Shown one piece after another: positions 42,381 to 50,476 of a stretch of DNA of 64,000 nucleotides. A model generated the notes under the pieces. That model was not told where the DNA came from. It saw nothing but the letters and a program-made list of their open reading frames with translations, and did no database searches. The DNA is from CAWHJN01 sp963829705 (GTDB lineage: Bacteria; Bacteroidota; Rhodothermia; Rhodothermales; BA12). The position numbers were made by a program, and so were the translations under genes. Every line of letters starts with the position of its first letter. Within the stretch, counting starts at the first letter, position 1. Location of the stretch: assembly GCA_963829705.1 (NCBI GenBank), contig CAWHJN010000003.1, forward strand, positions 310,001 to 374,000. The letters are read 5' to 3'.

Positions 42381-42492
42381 ACGGGGCATGGGGAACGGAG
42401 AATGGAAGATGCCTCCGTTTTCGAGCGTGCGAAAGCCAGAAGGCAGAAGCAGGGGAGCCCTGCTATATCCACCCTCCACCCTGCTTCACGCT
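42371..42492. repeat. G-rich and C-rich heptamer arrays after gnd
   Basis: TGGGTGAACGGGGCATGGGG continues as GAACGGA GAATGGA AGATG from the gnd stop. At 42461-42492 C-rich units TATATCC ACCCTCC ACCCTGC TTCACGC follow in inverted sense. The remaining gap to 42716 holds no ORF I can support, although a Leu-Asp-Glu-Ala-Gly-Leu-Pro-Gly-like stretch is readable. Confidence 0.6.
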
Positions 42493-42716
42493 TGATGAAG
42501 CCGGCCTGCCCGGCAACTGGCGCGCGTGGCTCTGCCCTGCCTCGACGCACGCCAGCGGATCGTTCTGGTTCGAGCGACGTGCTTCCGCCGTATTGAGCGT
42601 GCCGAGCGCCTTCGGGCCGCAGCCGCGCCATTACCTCGTCAACTCCTTACCTCCGCCTCGACGGGCCGCGCCCGTTCGCCAGCGGCCCGCGCCTCGGGCG
42701 CTGAATTTTATCCACC

Positions 42717-43571
42717 ATGCGTACCGCTCTGCTTTTGCCTTTGCTGCCCGTGCTCGCTCTGTCGGCGCAGGCGCAGCCGTCGTTTCTGTGGGAGGCCCGC
42801 TCGGACAGCGGCACGGTGTACCTGCTGGGCTCCATCCACCTCATGCGCCCCGACGCCTACCCGCTGCCGGACGCCATCGAACACGCCTACGACAAGGCAG
42901 ATGTGCTCGTGCTCGAACTCGACATGGGCGAGATGCAGGCGGGGGCCATGACGCTGATGCAGCGCGGCCTCTACGCCGATGGCTCTACGCTGTGCAGCCA
43001 CGTCGCGGATTCGACGTGCGCGCTCGTGGAAACGCGGCTGGAGGGTCTGGAGATGCTGCGCCCCACCCTCGAGCGCGCCGAGCCGTGGCTGGCGGGGATG
43101 CTGCTCACCACGACGACGCTCCAGCAGGCTGGCTACCGCGCCGACCTCGGCCTCGACCTGCACTTCTACACGCGCGCGATGGCCGACGGCAAGCCCGTGC
43201 GCGGCCTCGAAACGCTGAATCAGCAGATCGACTTTTTCGACACGATGCCGCCCGAGGCGCAGGAAGCGTTCCTGCACTACACGCTCGCCGAGATCGACCG
43301 GGCCGTCGAAGGCGTGGACGCGATGGCGGCGTGGTGGAAAGAGGGCGATGCCGATGCGCTCTACGCCCGCGCCGCCGCCGACCTCGACGCGCAGCCCGAC
43401 GTGCGCGAACGGTTGCTGACGGCACGCAACCGGGCGTGGATCGCACCCATCGAAAAACTCGTGGCCGAGGGCCAGACGCCCCTCGTGGTCGTGGGCGCGC
43501 TGCACCTGTTGGGACCCGACGGCCTGATCGCGCTTCTTGAACAGCGCGGCTTTACGGTCGAGCAGCGCTGA
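42717..43571 (+). CDS. TraB/GumN-family protein, exported
   Basis: 284 residues. The signal peptide MRTALLLPLLPVLALSAQAQ is followed by SFLWEARSDSGTVYLLGSIHLMRPDAYPLPDAIEHAYDKADVLVLELDM. The G-S-I-H motif and the C-terminal TPLVVVGALHLLGPDGLIALLEQRGFTVEQ are the two hallmarks of the TraB/GumN (TIKI-like) metalloprotease clan. A Cys pair (LCSHVADSTC) may form a disulfide. It may be a periplasmic metal-dependent protease, but activity in bacteria is not established. The upstream gap of 336 bases is occupied in part by heptamer repeats. Confidence 0.85.
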   Translation: MRTALLLPLLPVLALSAQAQPSFLWEARSDSGTVYLLGSIHLMRPDAYPLPDAIEHAYDKADVLVLELDMGEMQAGAMTLMQRGLYADGSTLCSHVADSTCALVETRLEGLEMLRPTLERAEPWLAGMLLTTTTLQQAGYRADLGLDLHFYTRAMADGKPVRGLETLNQQIDFFDTMPPEAQEAFLHYTLAEIDRAVEGVDAMAAWWKEGDADALYARAAADLDAQPDVRERLLTARNRAWIAPIEKLVAEGQTPLVVVGALHLLGPDGLIALLEQRGFTVEQR

Positions 43572-43752
43572 AAGGAGGCGGGAAACCGCGTTCGCAAAAA
43601 ACATCGGGGCTGCCCTTAACCTTTTTCTGGACTCCACCGATAGAGTCCTTGCAACAGGTTAACAGCCCCCGGTTGCCGGCGACTTCGCGGAACAGGCCAC
43701 AAAGGGGCAGGCCGACTTCCGCCGCCGTTCAGCCGATGGGCTGATGGGGGGA

Positions 43753-43786
43753 GCGGGCAACACTTCACGGTGTTGCCCGCTTTTTT
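43753..43786 (+). terminator. rho-independent terminator after the TraB/GumN gene
   Basis: GCGGGCAACAC (43753-43763) and GTGTTGCCCGC (43770-43780) form an 11-bp perfect stem with a 6-base loop and T6. It separates the TraB/GumN gene from the site-2 protease gene and argues against the in-frame upstream start of the latter at 43770. Confidence 0.93.
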
Positions 43787-43865
43787 CGTTGCCACCGGCC
43801 CCGCCTGCCGTGCCCGAACCTCCCTCGCCGTCGTCCGTTGCCGCGCAGCACGTTACGCCGACCCT

Positions 43866-45092
43866 GTGGAGCCGACCACTGCCCCTCCCCCCTCCAGCAG
43901 CATCCTGACCGAGTACGAGCGCCCGCGACGCGAGCGCTACGGGCTGCACCTGCTCCTCTTCCTGCTCACCTTCGCCACCGTGACGCTCGCGGGGATGCAG
44001 TGGGTGGCGCGCGACCTGCTCTACGCGCAGGATGCGTGGTTCGTGCTGGGCGGCGAGGGCGGCTTTCCCATCGGCCCGAGCGCGCTCTTCGATGGGCTGC
44101 GCTTTTCTACGGCGCTGCTGCTGTTTCTGACCGTCCACGAGTTCGGCCACTACCTCGCCGCACGCCACCACGGCATCGACGTCACGCTGCCGTACTACAT
44201 CCCGCTTCCGCTCGTCGCCATCGGCACGCTGGGCGCGGTGATCCGCATCCGCGAGCCCATCCCGAGCACGCGCAAGCTGTTCGACGTGGGCGCGGCAGGG
44301 CCGCTGGCGGGCTTTGTAGCCGCCCTCGGCATCCTCGTCTACGGGCTGGCGACGCTGCCGCCGCCGACATACCTCGACGCGATGTCGGGCCACGAGTGGG
44401 TGCAGGGCGTCGTGGCGCAGACGGGCGCGTATCCGGCGCAGCCGCCCACGGGCACGGATCCACTGTCGATAGGCGGCACGCTGCTGTTCTCGTTTCTGAC
44501 ACGCTTCTTCCCCAACGTGCCGCCCGCATTCGAACTCTACCATTATCCCGTCGTGTTCGCGGGCTGGCTGGGGCTGTTCTTCACCGCGCTCAACCTCCTC
44601 CCTGCCGGCCAGCTCGACGGCGGCCACGTGACGTACAGCCTGTTCGGGCGGCGCTGGCACAAGCGCATCGCGCGCGTGACGGTGAGCCTGCTGATGGTGT
44701 CCGGAGGCGTGGCGGCCGTCACGTTTTTCTCGCCCATGCTCGACGCCTACCGGCCCGGCCTGAGCGTAGCGACGTGGATAGCCGTGGCGGCGGTGTTCGG
44801 GCTGCTCGTGCAGCGCATGGACCGCTACCTGCCCGGCCGCCACCTGGCGCTCTGGACGGCCAGACTCGTCGCGGCGGTGGGGGTGCTCGTCGCGCTCGGG
44901 CCATCGGTGACGCGCTACAGCGCGGGGATGTGGCTGTTCTGGGCCGTGCTCATCGTGCGCTTCATCCGCGTCGATCACCCGCCTGTGCTCTACCCCGAAC
45001 CCCTCACGCCCGGACGGCGCGTGCTGGGTATTTTATGCCTGTTGATTCTCGTCCTCTGCTTCAGTCCCCATCCCTTTTTCGGGACGATGTGA
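43866..45092 (+). CDS. site-2 protease (M50 family), membrane
   Basis: 408 residues from GTG 43866 (encoding VEPTTAPPPSSSILTEYERP); the frame is open to 43770, but that start would sit inside the preceding terminator. The metal site LFLTVHEFGHYLAARHHGIDVTLPYYIPLP and the second ligand motif NLLPAGQLDGGHVTYSLFG are intact. There are about eight hydrophobic segments. Proteins with this loop type are intramembrane zinc proteases, often cleaving anti-sigma factors or acting in envelope stress. There is no PDZ domain. The substrate is unknown; no sigma/anti-sigma pair is adjacent. Confidence 0.9.
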   Translation: MEPTTAPPPSSSILTEYERPRRERYGLHLLLFLLTFATVTLAGMQWVARDLLYAQDAWFVLGGEGGFPIGPSALFDGLRFSTALLLFLTVHEFGHYLAARHHGIDVTLPYYIPLPLVAIGTLGAVIRIREPIPSTRKLFDVGAAGPLAGFVAALGILVYGLATLPPPTYLDAMSGHEWVQGVVAQTGAYPAQPPTGTDPLSIGGTLLFSFLTRFFPNVPPAFELYHYPVVFAGWLGLFFTALNLLPAGQLDGGHVTYSLFGRRWHKRIARVTVSLLMVSGGVAAVTFFSPMLDAYRPGLSVATWIAVAAVFGLLVQRMDRYLPGRHLALWTARLVAAVGVLVALGPSVTRYSAGMWLFWAVLIVRFIRVDHPPVLYPEPLTPGRRVLGILCLLILVLCFSPHPFFGTM

Positions 45093-45194
45093 GGGCACGG
45101 TCGATCGTCACGGGTCACTCGTGAACAACCGAAAGCGCTGATTCGCTACGTCGATCTTATGAAGAATGACGACCTGACGAATTAGTCATTTACT

Positions 45195-46613
45195 ATGCTT
45201 CAAGAGCAAAGTCGGCTGTTTCAGCGCATCCTCTTCTTCGTGGACTTCGCCCTGGTCGCAGTGGCGTGGGTGACGGCGTATGGTACGCGGTTTTACCTGC
45301 TGCCCGGCCTGCAACCGGCGTTTCCCGACGTGTGGTGGCTGACGCCCATCGAGTTCGTGCCGCTGTCGTTTTTCGCGTGGCTCTTGCCGTGGGTGCTCAT
45401 CTCGGCGTCGCTCGTGTTCTACTTCTCGGGGCTGTACGCACCCGACCGCGCGCTGCGCTTTCTGCGGCTCGCCTACACGACGCTCAAAGCCGGGGCGCTG
45501 GCGCTGCTGGGCGTGGCGGCACTCTTGACGTTCTACCGCACGTTCACCGTCTCGCGCCTGTTTCTGGCCTTTTTCGGCCTCTACACCGTCGGCTTCATGA
45601 CCGGGCTGCGGCTGGTGGCGTACCTGTGGCTGCGGCGGCAGCGGGCGCTGGGGCGCTTCCGCAAGCGCGTGCTCATCGTGGGAAAAGGCACCGTGGGCCA
45701 GCGCCTCGCCGCCGCCTTCCGCGCCTACCCGTGGATCGGACTTGAGGTGGTTGGCTTCGCCGACGACTACGCCTCCGACGCGCTCTGCACCACGGCGGAC
45801 GTGGAAGCACTCGTGGACCGTCACCAGGCCGCGGGCACGCCCATCGACTACGTTTACATCGCCCTGCCCCTCTCGGCGGCAGAGCGCATCGAGGCCATCG
45901 TCAACGCGCTCGCCACGCGGCTACCGCACGTCTGCCTCGCGCCCGACCTGTTCGGCTTCACCGTGCTCAATGCCCGCGTGAGCGACGTGGACGGGCTGCC
46001 CGTCATCCACCTCATCGACGAGGTGCCGCTCCGGCTGGCGTGGGTGGCCAAGCGGATGCTCGACGTCGTGCTCGCGGGGACGTTTCTGCTCGTGATGAGC
46101 CCCGTGCTGATCGTTATCGCGCTGGCGGTCAAACTCACCTCGCCCGGCCCAGTGTTCTACAAACAGGAGCGGATGAGTCTCAACGGCCACACCTTCCAGA
46201 TGCTCAAATTCCGCTCGATGCGCACCGATCAGGCGGGCGACGTGGCGCTGCTGACGTCGAAGGACGACCCGCGCGTGACGGCGGTGGGAGCCTTTCTTCG
46301 CAAGACGAGCCTGGACGAGCTGCCGCAGTTCATCAACGTCCTCCGGGGCGACATGAGCATCGTCGGGCCGCGCCCCGAGCGCACGTGGGTGGTCGAGGAA
46401 ATCGCCAGCACGATCCCGCGCTACATGCTCAAGCACAAGGTGCCCGCGGGCATCACCGGCTGGGCGCAGGTCAACGGCTGGCGCGGAAACACGAGCCTGG
46501 AGAAGCGCATCGAGTACGACCTCTATTACATACAGAACTGGTCGCTCAAACTCGACATCAAAATCATGGTGATGACGGTGTGGAAAGGCTTCGTCAACGA
46601 CAATGCCTATTGA
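45195..46613 (+). CDS. polyprenyl glycosylphosphotransferase (WcaJ-like)
   Basis: 472 residues. Four or five N-terminal TM helices are followed by a CoA-binding-like domain (RVLIVGKGTVGQRLAAAFR). Then one TM hairpin (RMLDVVLAGTFLLVMSPVLIVIALAVKLTSPGPVFYKQERMSLNG) leads to the bacterial sugar-transferase domain with KFRSMRTDQ, SLDELPQFINVLRGDMSIVGPRPER and GITGWAQVNGWRGNTSLEKRIEYDLYYI. It transfers a sugar-1-phosphate to undecaprenyl phosphate to begin exopolysaccharide or O-antigen synthesis. No glycosyltransferase cluster surrounds it. Confidence 0.93.
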   Translation: MLQEQSRLFQRILFFVDFALVAVAWVTAYGTRFYLLPGLQPAFPDVWWLTPIEFVPLSFFAWLLPWVLISASLVFYFSGLYAPDRALRFLRLAYTTLKAGALALLGVAALLTFYRTFTVSRLFLAFFGLYTVGFMTGLRLVAYLWLRRQRALGRFRKRVLIVGKGTVGQRLAAAFRAYPWIGLEVVGFADDYASDALCTTADVEALVDRHQAAGTPIDYVYIALPLSAAERIEAIVNALATRLPHVCLAPDLFGFTVLNARVSDVDGLPVIHLIDEVPLRLAWVAKRMLDVVLAGTFLLVMSPVLIVIALAVKLTSPGPVFYKQERMSLNGHTFQMLKFRSMRTDQAGDVALLTSKDDPRVTAVGAFLRKTSLDELPQFINVLRGDMSIVGPRPERTWVVEEIASTIPRYMLKHKVPAGITGWAQVNGWRGNTSLEKRIEYDLYYIQNWSLKLDIKIMVMTVWKGFVNDNAY

Positions 46614-46656
46614 ACGTGTCTGTATATCGACCGCCCCATCGTAATCGGATGAAGGG

Positions 46657-46905
46657 TTACTTTTTCCAGAACCCGAATTCATCGGCGTGCACGTCGAGGT
46701 CGAGTTCGGCCACGCGGGCGTGCAATCGCTCCTGCGCGTCGCGGACGGCCTGGTTGTAGACGACGGGGCCGATCTCGGCGAGGAAAAAGTCCAGCAGTCC
46801 GCGCGCGGCTAGCCCGCCGAGTTCGTCGTCGAGATGCTCGCGGGCGTAGCGCTGAATCGAGGCGATGGCCTGTGTGCGGGTGTCGTCGGGCAGGGTGAAG
46901 GGCAT
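46657..46905 (-). CDS. DUF2164 family protein
   Basis: 82 residues from ATG 46905. The pattern LPDDTRTQAIASIQRYAREHLDDELGGLAARGLLDFFLAEIGPVVYNQAVRDAQERL matches the whole of the short DUF2164 family (about 80 residues). It is helical, cytosolic and of unknown function. It converges with the sugar transferase gene (44 bases apart). The DUF1835-like gene lies upstream on the same strand behind a hairpin. Confidence 0.85.
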   Translation of the reverse strand: MPFTLPDDTRTQAIASIQRYAREHLDDELGGLAARGLLDFFLAEIGPVVYNQAVRDAQERLHARVAELDLDVHADEFGFWKK

Positions 46906-46950
46906 GCGGCGGATGGATCAGACGAAAAGCGGCGTCAGGCGTCGGACGCT

Positions 46951-46982
46951 AAACCCTGAAGATGCTGGAGATTCAGGGCTTT
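46951..46982 (-). terminator. imperfect CCCTGAA/TTCAGGG hairpin after the DUF1835-like gene
   Basis: AAACCCTGAA (46951-46960) pairs with TTCAGGG-C-TTT (46972-46982). It is a looser version of the perfect hairpin at 47412-47444, on the other side of the same gene. Confidence 0.5.
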
Positions 46983-46983
46983 C

Positions 46984-47391
46984 TCATTGCAAAGCCTGCT
47001 GCACGAGCGGCAGCGCGTCGAGGCCGGGCAGGATGCGCTCGGTTTCGCCTCTGCCCTTTTGCAGCGCTGCGTGGGCGTGTCCACACAGCCGGAAGAACGC
47101 GGCTCCCGCCATCGGGCGGTGGTGAAACAGCCACGTCAGCCGGACGGGCGACGCCTCGGCTATCGCGGGCTCGGTGCAGACGAAGCTCACGGGCACCCCC
47201 TCCGGGCAGGCCACAACGGCCTCCAGCATCGCCCGTTGCTCGTCAGTGCTCGCGCCGAACCACAGCACGGTTTCTCCCTGCTCGCGGGCGAGGCGTGCGG
47301 CAGCATCTGCACACCACACCACGACTTCGCCGGGCAGGTGGGCGGCGCGCAGCGCGTCGGCGGCAGCGGAGGCGTGGGCGAGGTGGAGCAT
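46984..47391 (-). CDS. hypothetical protein, N-terminus DUF1835-like
   Basis: 135 residues. MLHLAHASAAADALRAAHLPGEVVVWCADAAARL resembles the start of DUF1835 proteins (L-H-I-x-x-G-x-S-A ... L-P-G-E-V-x-V-W), which are normally about 270 residues, so this would be a short form or a different family. VRLTWLFHHRPMAGAAFFRLCGHAHAALQKG is His- and aromatic-rich. No function can be assigned. It is flanked on both sides by related CCCTGAAG hairpins, which suggests a small independent unit. The frame shows typical codon use. Confidence 0.6.
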   Translation of the reverse strand: MLHLAHASAAADALRAAHLPGEVVVWCADAAARLAREQGETVLWFGASTDEQRAMLEAVVACPEGVPVSFVCTEPAIAEASPVRLTWLFHHRPMAGAAFFRLCGHAHAALQKGRGETERILPGLDALPLVQQALQ

Positions 47392-47409
47392 GGAGGGGAA
47401 GGGCCTTGC

Positions 47410-47444
47410 AAAAACCCTGAAGGTCCTAAAGACCTTCAGGGTTT
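47410..47444 (-). terminator. perfect hairpin AAACCCTGAAGGTC-CTAAA-GACCTTCAGGGTTT
   Basis: A 14-bp perfect stem (47412-47425 with 47431-47444) with a 5-base loop. On the minus strand it ends in TTTTT, so it serves as a terminator downstream of glgP (stop at 47467), 20 bases before the DUF1835-like start. Confidence 0.75.
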
Positions 47445-47466
47445 CTGAAGGGGCACGCTACAATGA

Positions 47467-49521
47467 TCAGGCGCTCAACTCCACGGTGGCGGCGTACATC
47501 TGCTCGGCGTAGTCGGCCACCATGCGCTCGGCGCTGAACTGGGCGGGTAGCACGCTCATGGCGCTCCGCATCCGTTTGAGCCAGCCTGTCGGGAGGCCGT
47601 TCTTGTCGCGTTCGTAGAAGGCCGGGATCACCGACGTTTCCAGCGTCTCGTACAGAAACGCGGCATCCTGTTCGTCCTGTGCCTGCGGGTCCTGCCCCAT
47701 CTCCGCCGATGCATCCGTGCCGATGGCCCATCCGGTGGTGCCGTCGTAGCCTTCGGGCCACCAGCCATCGAGGATCGACAGGTTGAGGCCGCCGTGGGCG
47801 CTCACCTTCTGGCCGCTCGTGCCGCTGGCCTCCATCGGGCGGCGCGGGTTGTTGAGCCACACGTCGCAGCCCGAGACGAGCATCCGGGCCACTTCCATGT
47901 TGTAGTTCTCCAGGAACAGCAGCCGCCCTTTCATCTCGGGAAGCTGGCTCATGGCGTAGATCTGCTGGATAAAGCGCTTGCCACCTTCGTCGGCGGGGTG
48001 CGCCTTGCCCGCAAAGAGCACCTGCACGGGGCGCTCGTCGCTGGTGAGGATGCGCAGGGCGCGCTCGACGTCGTGGAAAAGCAGCGTGGCGCGTTTGTAC
48101 GTGGCAAAACGACGCGCAAAGCCGATGGTGAGCGCGTCCGGGTGGAGGTTGAACCCTTGCCGGAGCGTCTGCCGGGCGACGTGCTGCTCGGCATAGCGGA
48201 CGAGCTTCTGGCGCAGCCGGTTGCGAAGGGCCCACAGGTCGGCATCGGGGGCGGTCTCGATCCCTTTCCAGTAGGCGACGGTGGCGCGGTTGAGGTTCCA
48301 CGGGCCCAGGTGCTGTTTGGCAAACGCCTTCGCCTCCGGGGCCGTCCACGTGGGCAGGTGGATGCCGTTGGTGACGGAGCCGATGGGTACGTCCTCGACG
48401 GGCCGGTCGGGGTAGAGGCTCTTCCACTGCTCGCGGGCGACCTCGCCGTTGAGCTTCGAGACGCCGTTGGCGAGGCGCGACAGGCCGAGGGCGAGCACCG
48501 TCATCGTGAACCACTCCTGGTGGTCCTCTGCGTTGACGCGCCCGTAGGCCATCAGGTCGTGCTCGCTCAGGCCGAGGGCGTGGCGCATCCGCTGGAGTTC
48601 TTCGAGCAACAGGTGCGGCTCGAAGCGGTCGTGGCCGGCCAGCACGGGCGTGTGCGTCGTGAACACGGTGTGGTCGCGCACCCAGGCCTCGGCCTCTTCG
48701 CGCGTGTGCCCCGCCGCCATGCGCTCGCGCATCAGTTCGAACGTGACGAACGCGCAGTGCCCTTCGTTGAGATGGTAGACGTGCGCGCTCACATTGAGCG
48801 CCCGCAAGAGCCGCAAACCGCCGATGCCCAAGATGATCTCCTGCTGAAGCCGTACGCGGCGGTCGCCCTGGTACAGCTTGCGCGTGAGCGGTCGCAGCCA
48901 TTCGACGTTGCCGTCGTGGTCGGAATCGAGCAGGTAGAGCACCGTGCGCCCGATGTGGACGCGCCACGCCTGAAGTTTGAGCGGCATGTCGCCCAGGTGG
49001 ACGGTCACGCGGAGCGGGTCGCCGCCGCGCGTCGTCACGAGCGTCATGGGGTGGTCGTGTGGGTCGAGGACGGGGTACTGCTCTGTCTGCCAGCCCGACT
49101 GATCGAAGGTTTGCTTGAAGTAGCCGTCGCGCAGCAGCAGGCCCACGGCGGTGAACGGTACGCTGAGGTCCGAGGCGGCTTTGGTGTGGTCGCCCGCGAG
49201 GATGCCGAGGCCGCCCGAGTACAGCGGCAGGCTCTCGTGGAGGCCGTACTCCATGCAGAAGTACGCCGTCGGCGGCGTGTCGGCATGCGTACCGGGGGTT
49301 TCCATGTAGGTCGTGAACGCCTCGTAGAGCGCGTCGACGTCGGCGGCGAGCGTTTTCGACTTGAGCTTTTTCGGATCTGCCGCGCGCAGCGCCGCCACGG
49401 GGTTATTGGCCGAGGCGCGGAAGACCTCCGGGTTGAGCGATTCGAACAGCGCGAGGGCATCGGGACGCCACGTCCACCAGAGATTGGAAACGAGGGCTTC
49501 CAGCTTTTCCTGCGTAGTCAT
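47467..49521 (-). CDS. glgP: alpha-glucan (glycogen) phosphorylase
   Basis: 684 residues from ATG 49521. It belongs to the short TIGR02094-type alpha-glucan phosphorylases: NLWWTWRPDALALFESLNPEVF, AYFCMEYGLHESLPLYSGGLGILAGDHTKAASDL, HLNEGHCAF, TTHTPVLAGHDRF and SVTNGIHLPTWTAP. GFARRFATYKRATLLFHDVERAL is the phosphate site and MEASGTSGQKVSAHGGLNLSILDGWW carries the PLP Lys. It releases glucose-1-P from glycogen. A 12-base GTAAGCGCTTAC palindrome lies 21-32 bases before the ATG, and a hairpin follows the gene. glgB lies 3 kb away. Confidence 0.93.
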   Translation of the reverse strand: MTTQEKLEALVSNLWWTWRPDALALFESLNPEVFRASANNPVAALRAADPKKLKSKTLAADVDALYEAFTTYMETPGTHADTPPTAYFCMEYGLHESLPLYSGGLGILAGDHTKAASDLSVPFTAVGLLLRDGYFKQTFDQSGWQTEQYPVLDPHDHPMTLVTTRGGDPLRVTVHLGDMPLKLQAWRVHIGRTVLYLLDSDHDGNVEWLRPLTRKLYQGDRRVRLQQEIILGIGGLRLLRALNVSAHVYHLNEGHCAFVTFELMRERMAAGHTREEAEAWVRDHTVFTTHTPVLAGHDRFEPHLLLEELQRMRHALGLSEHDLMAYGRVNAEDHQEWFTMTVLALGLSRLANGVSKLNGEVAREQWKSLYPDRPVEDVPIGSVTNGIHLPTWTAPEAKAFAKQHLGPWNLNRATVAYWKGIETAPDADLWALRNRLRQKLVRYAEQHVARQTLRQGFNLHPDALTIGFARRFATYKRATLLFHDVERALRILTSDERPVQVLFAGKAHPADEGGKRFIQQIYAMSQLPEMKGRLLFLENYNMEVARMLVSGCDVWLNNPRRPMEASGTSGQKVSAHGGLNLSILDGWWPEGYDGTTGWAIGTDASAEMGQDPQAQDEQDAAFLYETLETSVIPAFYERDKNGLPTGWLKRMRSAMSVLPAQFSAERMVADYAEQMYAATVELSA

Positions 49522-49541
49522 GCGGATATCGAAAGGGTTAG

Positions 49542-49553
49542 GTAAGCGCTTAC
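49542..49553 (-). promoter_or_regulatory. LacI-family-type operator GTAAGCGCTTAC before glgP
   Basis: A perfect 12-base palindrome centred on GC, matching the general form of LacI-family operators (T-G-x-A-A-x-C-G-x-T-T-x-C-A). It lies 21-32 bases upstream of the glgP ATG, suitable for repression. The regulator is not in the window. Confidence 0.6.
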
Positions 49554-49564
49554 AAGTAGGAAAG

Positions 49565-49599
49565 AAAAAACCTCCCCCGGAAAGAGCATCCGGAGGAGG
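49565..49599 (-). terminator. rho-independent terminator of the SDR gene
   Basis: On the minus strand CCTCCTCCGG (49599-49590) pairs with CCGGGGGAGG (49580-49571) with one mismatch and is followed by T6. It ends the SDR gene whose stop is at 49618. Confidence 0.85.
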
Positions 49600-49617
49600 G
49601 CGTCTGCATCTGAAAGA

Positions 49618-50409
49618 TTACGAACTCCCCTTTCCGGGCGCAAACAGCCGCCCTGCAATCGCCGAGGTGACAGATGAGGGAAGGGCCGATGCAAGAGTCG
49701 CGCCGATCCGGTTGAGCGCGCCGCTGACGACGGTGCGTTTGCCTTTGAGCAGGGCGTCGAGTCCGTCGCGGGCCACCTCGTCGGCCGTCAGACCGCCGGC
49801 GAAAAATGCATCGCGCATTCCGGCGCGTTCGCCAAAGTCGGTCTTCGTAGGTCCGGGGCAGAGCGCCGTCACCGTCACACCTCGGTCTTTGCATTCGGCG
49901 TGAAGAGCCTCGGAGAGCGCCAGCACGTAATGTTTCGTGGCCGTGTAGACGGCCATGTACGGGACGGGCTGGTAGGCCGCTGTCGAGGCCACGTTCAGGA
50001 TCCCGCCCGTACCACGTTCGAGCATGGCGGGCAGGAACAGCGTCGCCAGTTCGGTGAGCGTGACCACGTTGAGCTGTGTCATGCGCGCGTACGTCGCGGC
50101 GTCGTGCGTCTCGAACGGTCCCACTTTGCCGAAGCCCGCGTTGTTGACGAGTACATCCACGGCGTGCCCGTCGCCGGAAACGCGGTCGTAGAGGTTCTGC
50201 GCGGAGCCGGGCGCGCTGAGGTCGTGGGCGTAGACGTGCGCCGCGCTGCCTGCCGCCCGCACCTCCGCTGCCGCTGCTTCGAGCGAGTCTTCTGACCGGG
50301 CGGCGAGCAGCAGCGTCGTGCTCTGTGTTTTGAGATGCCGCGCCATCGCCGCGCCGATGCCGCCGGACGCGCCCGTGAGGAGGATCGTTTTACCGGTGTA
50401 CGTATTCAT
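49618..50409 (-). CDS. short-chain dehydrogenase, DltE/YqjQ type
   Basis: 263 residues from ATG 50409 (MNTYTGKTILLTGASGGIGAAMARHL). GASGGIGAA is the cofactor loop and VDVLVNNAGFGKVGPFE is the structural motif. GGILNVASTAAYQPVPYMAVYTATKHYVLALSEAL contains the catalytic Ser, Tyr and Lys, so this SDR looks active. VTVTALCPGPTKTDF follows. It is of the DltE-like group with unknown substrate. It diverges from prmC (67 bases) and is ended by its own terminator. Confidence 0.9.
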   Translation of the reverse strand: MNTYTGKTILLTGASGGIGAAMARHLKTQSTTLLLAARSEDSLEAAAAEVRAAGSAAHVYAHDLSAPGSAQNLYDRVSGDGHAVDVLVNNAGFGKVGPFETHDAATYARMTQLNVVTLTELATLFLPAMLERGTGGILNVASTAAYQPVPYMAVYTATKHYVLALSEALHAECKDRGVTVTALCPGPTKTDFGERAGMRDAFFAGGLTADEVARDGLDALLKGKRTVVSGALNRIGATLASALPSSVTSAIAGRLFAPGKGSS

Positions 50410-50476
50410 CGGGCGTCGCAATGGGGGAGCCTCGGTAGGCGCTGCTCCCCCTTCAAGTTCCATCTTCCCCAAACCG

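Noticed and set aside
42402..42596. 64-residue frame in the gap between gnd and the TraB/GumN gene
   Set aside because: Begins inside a heptamer array, has no conserved pattern and no clear composition signal.
41324..43540. 738-residue plus-strand frame overlapping gnd and the TraB/GumN gene
   Set aside because: Arg-rich alternative frame of two real genes; no domain visible.
43770..43865. Upstream in-frame start of the site-2 protease
   Set aside because: It would begin within the terminator stem of the previous gene and encode unconserved residues.
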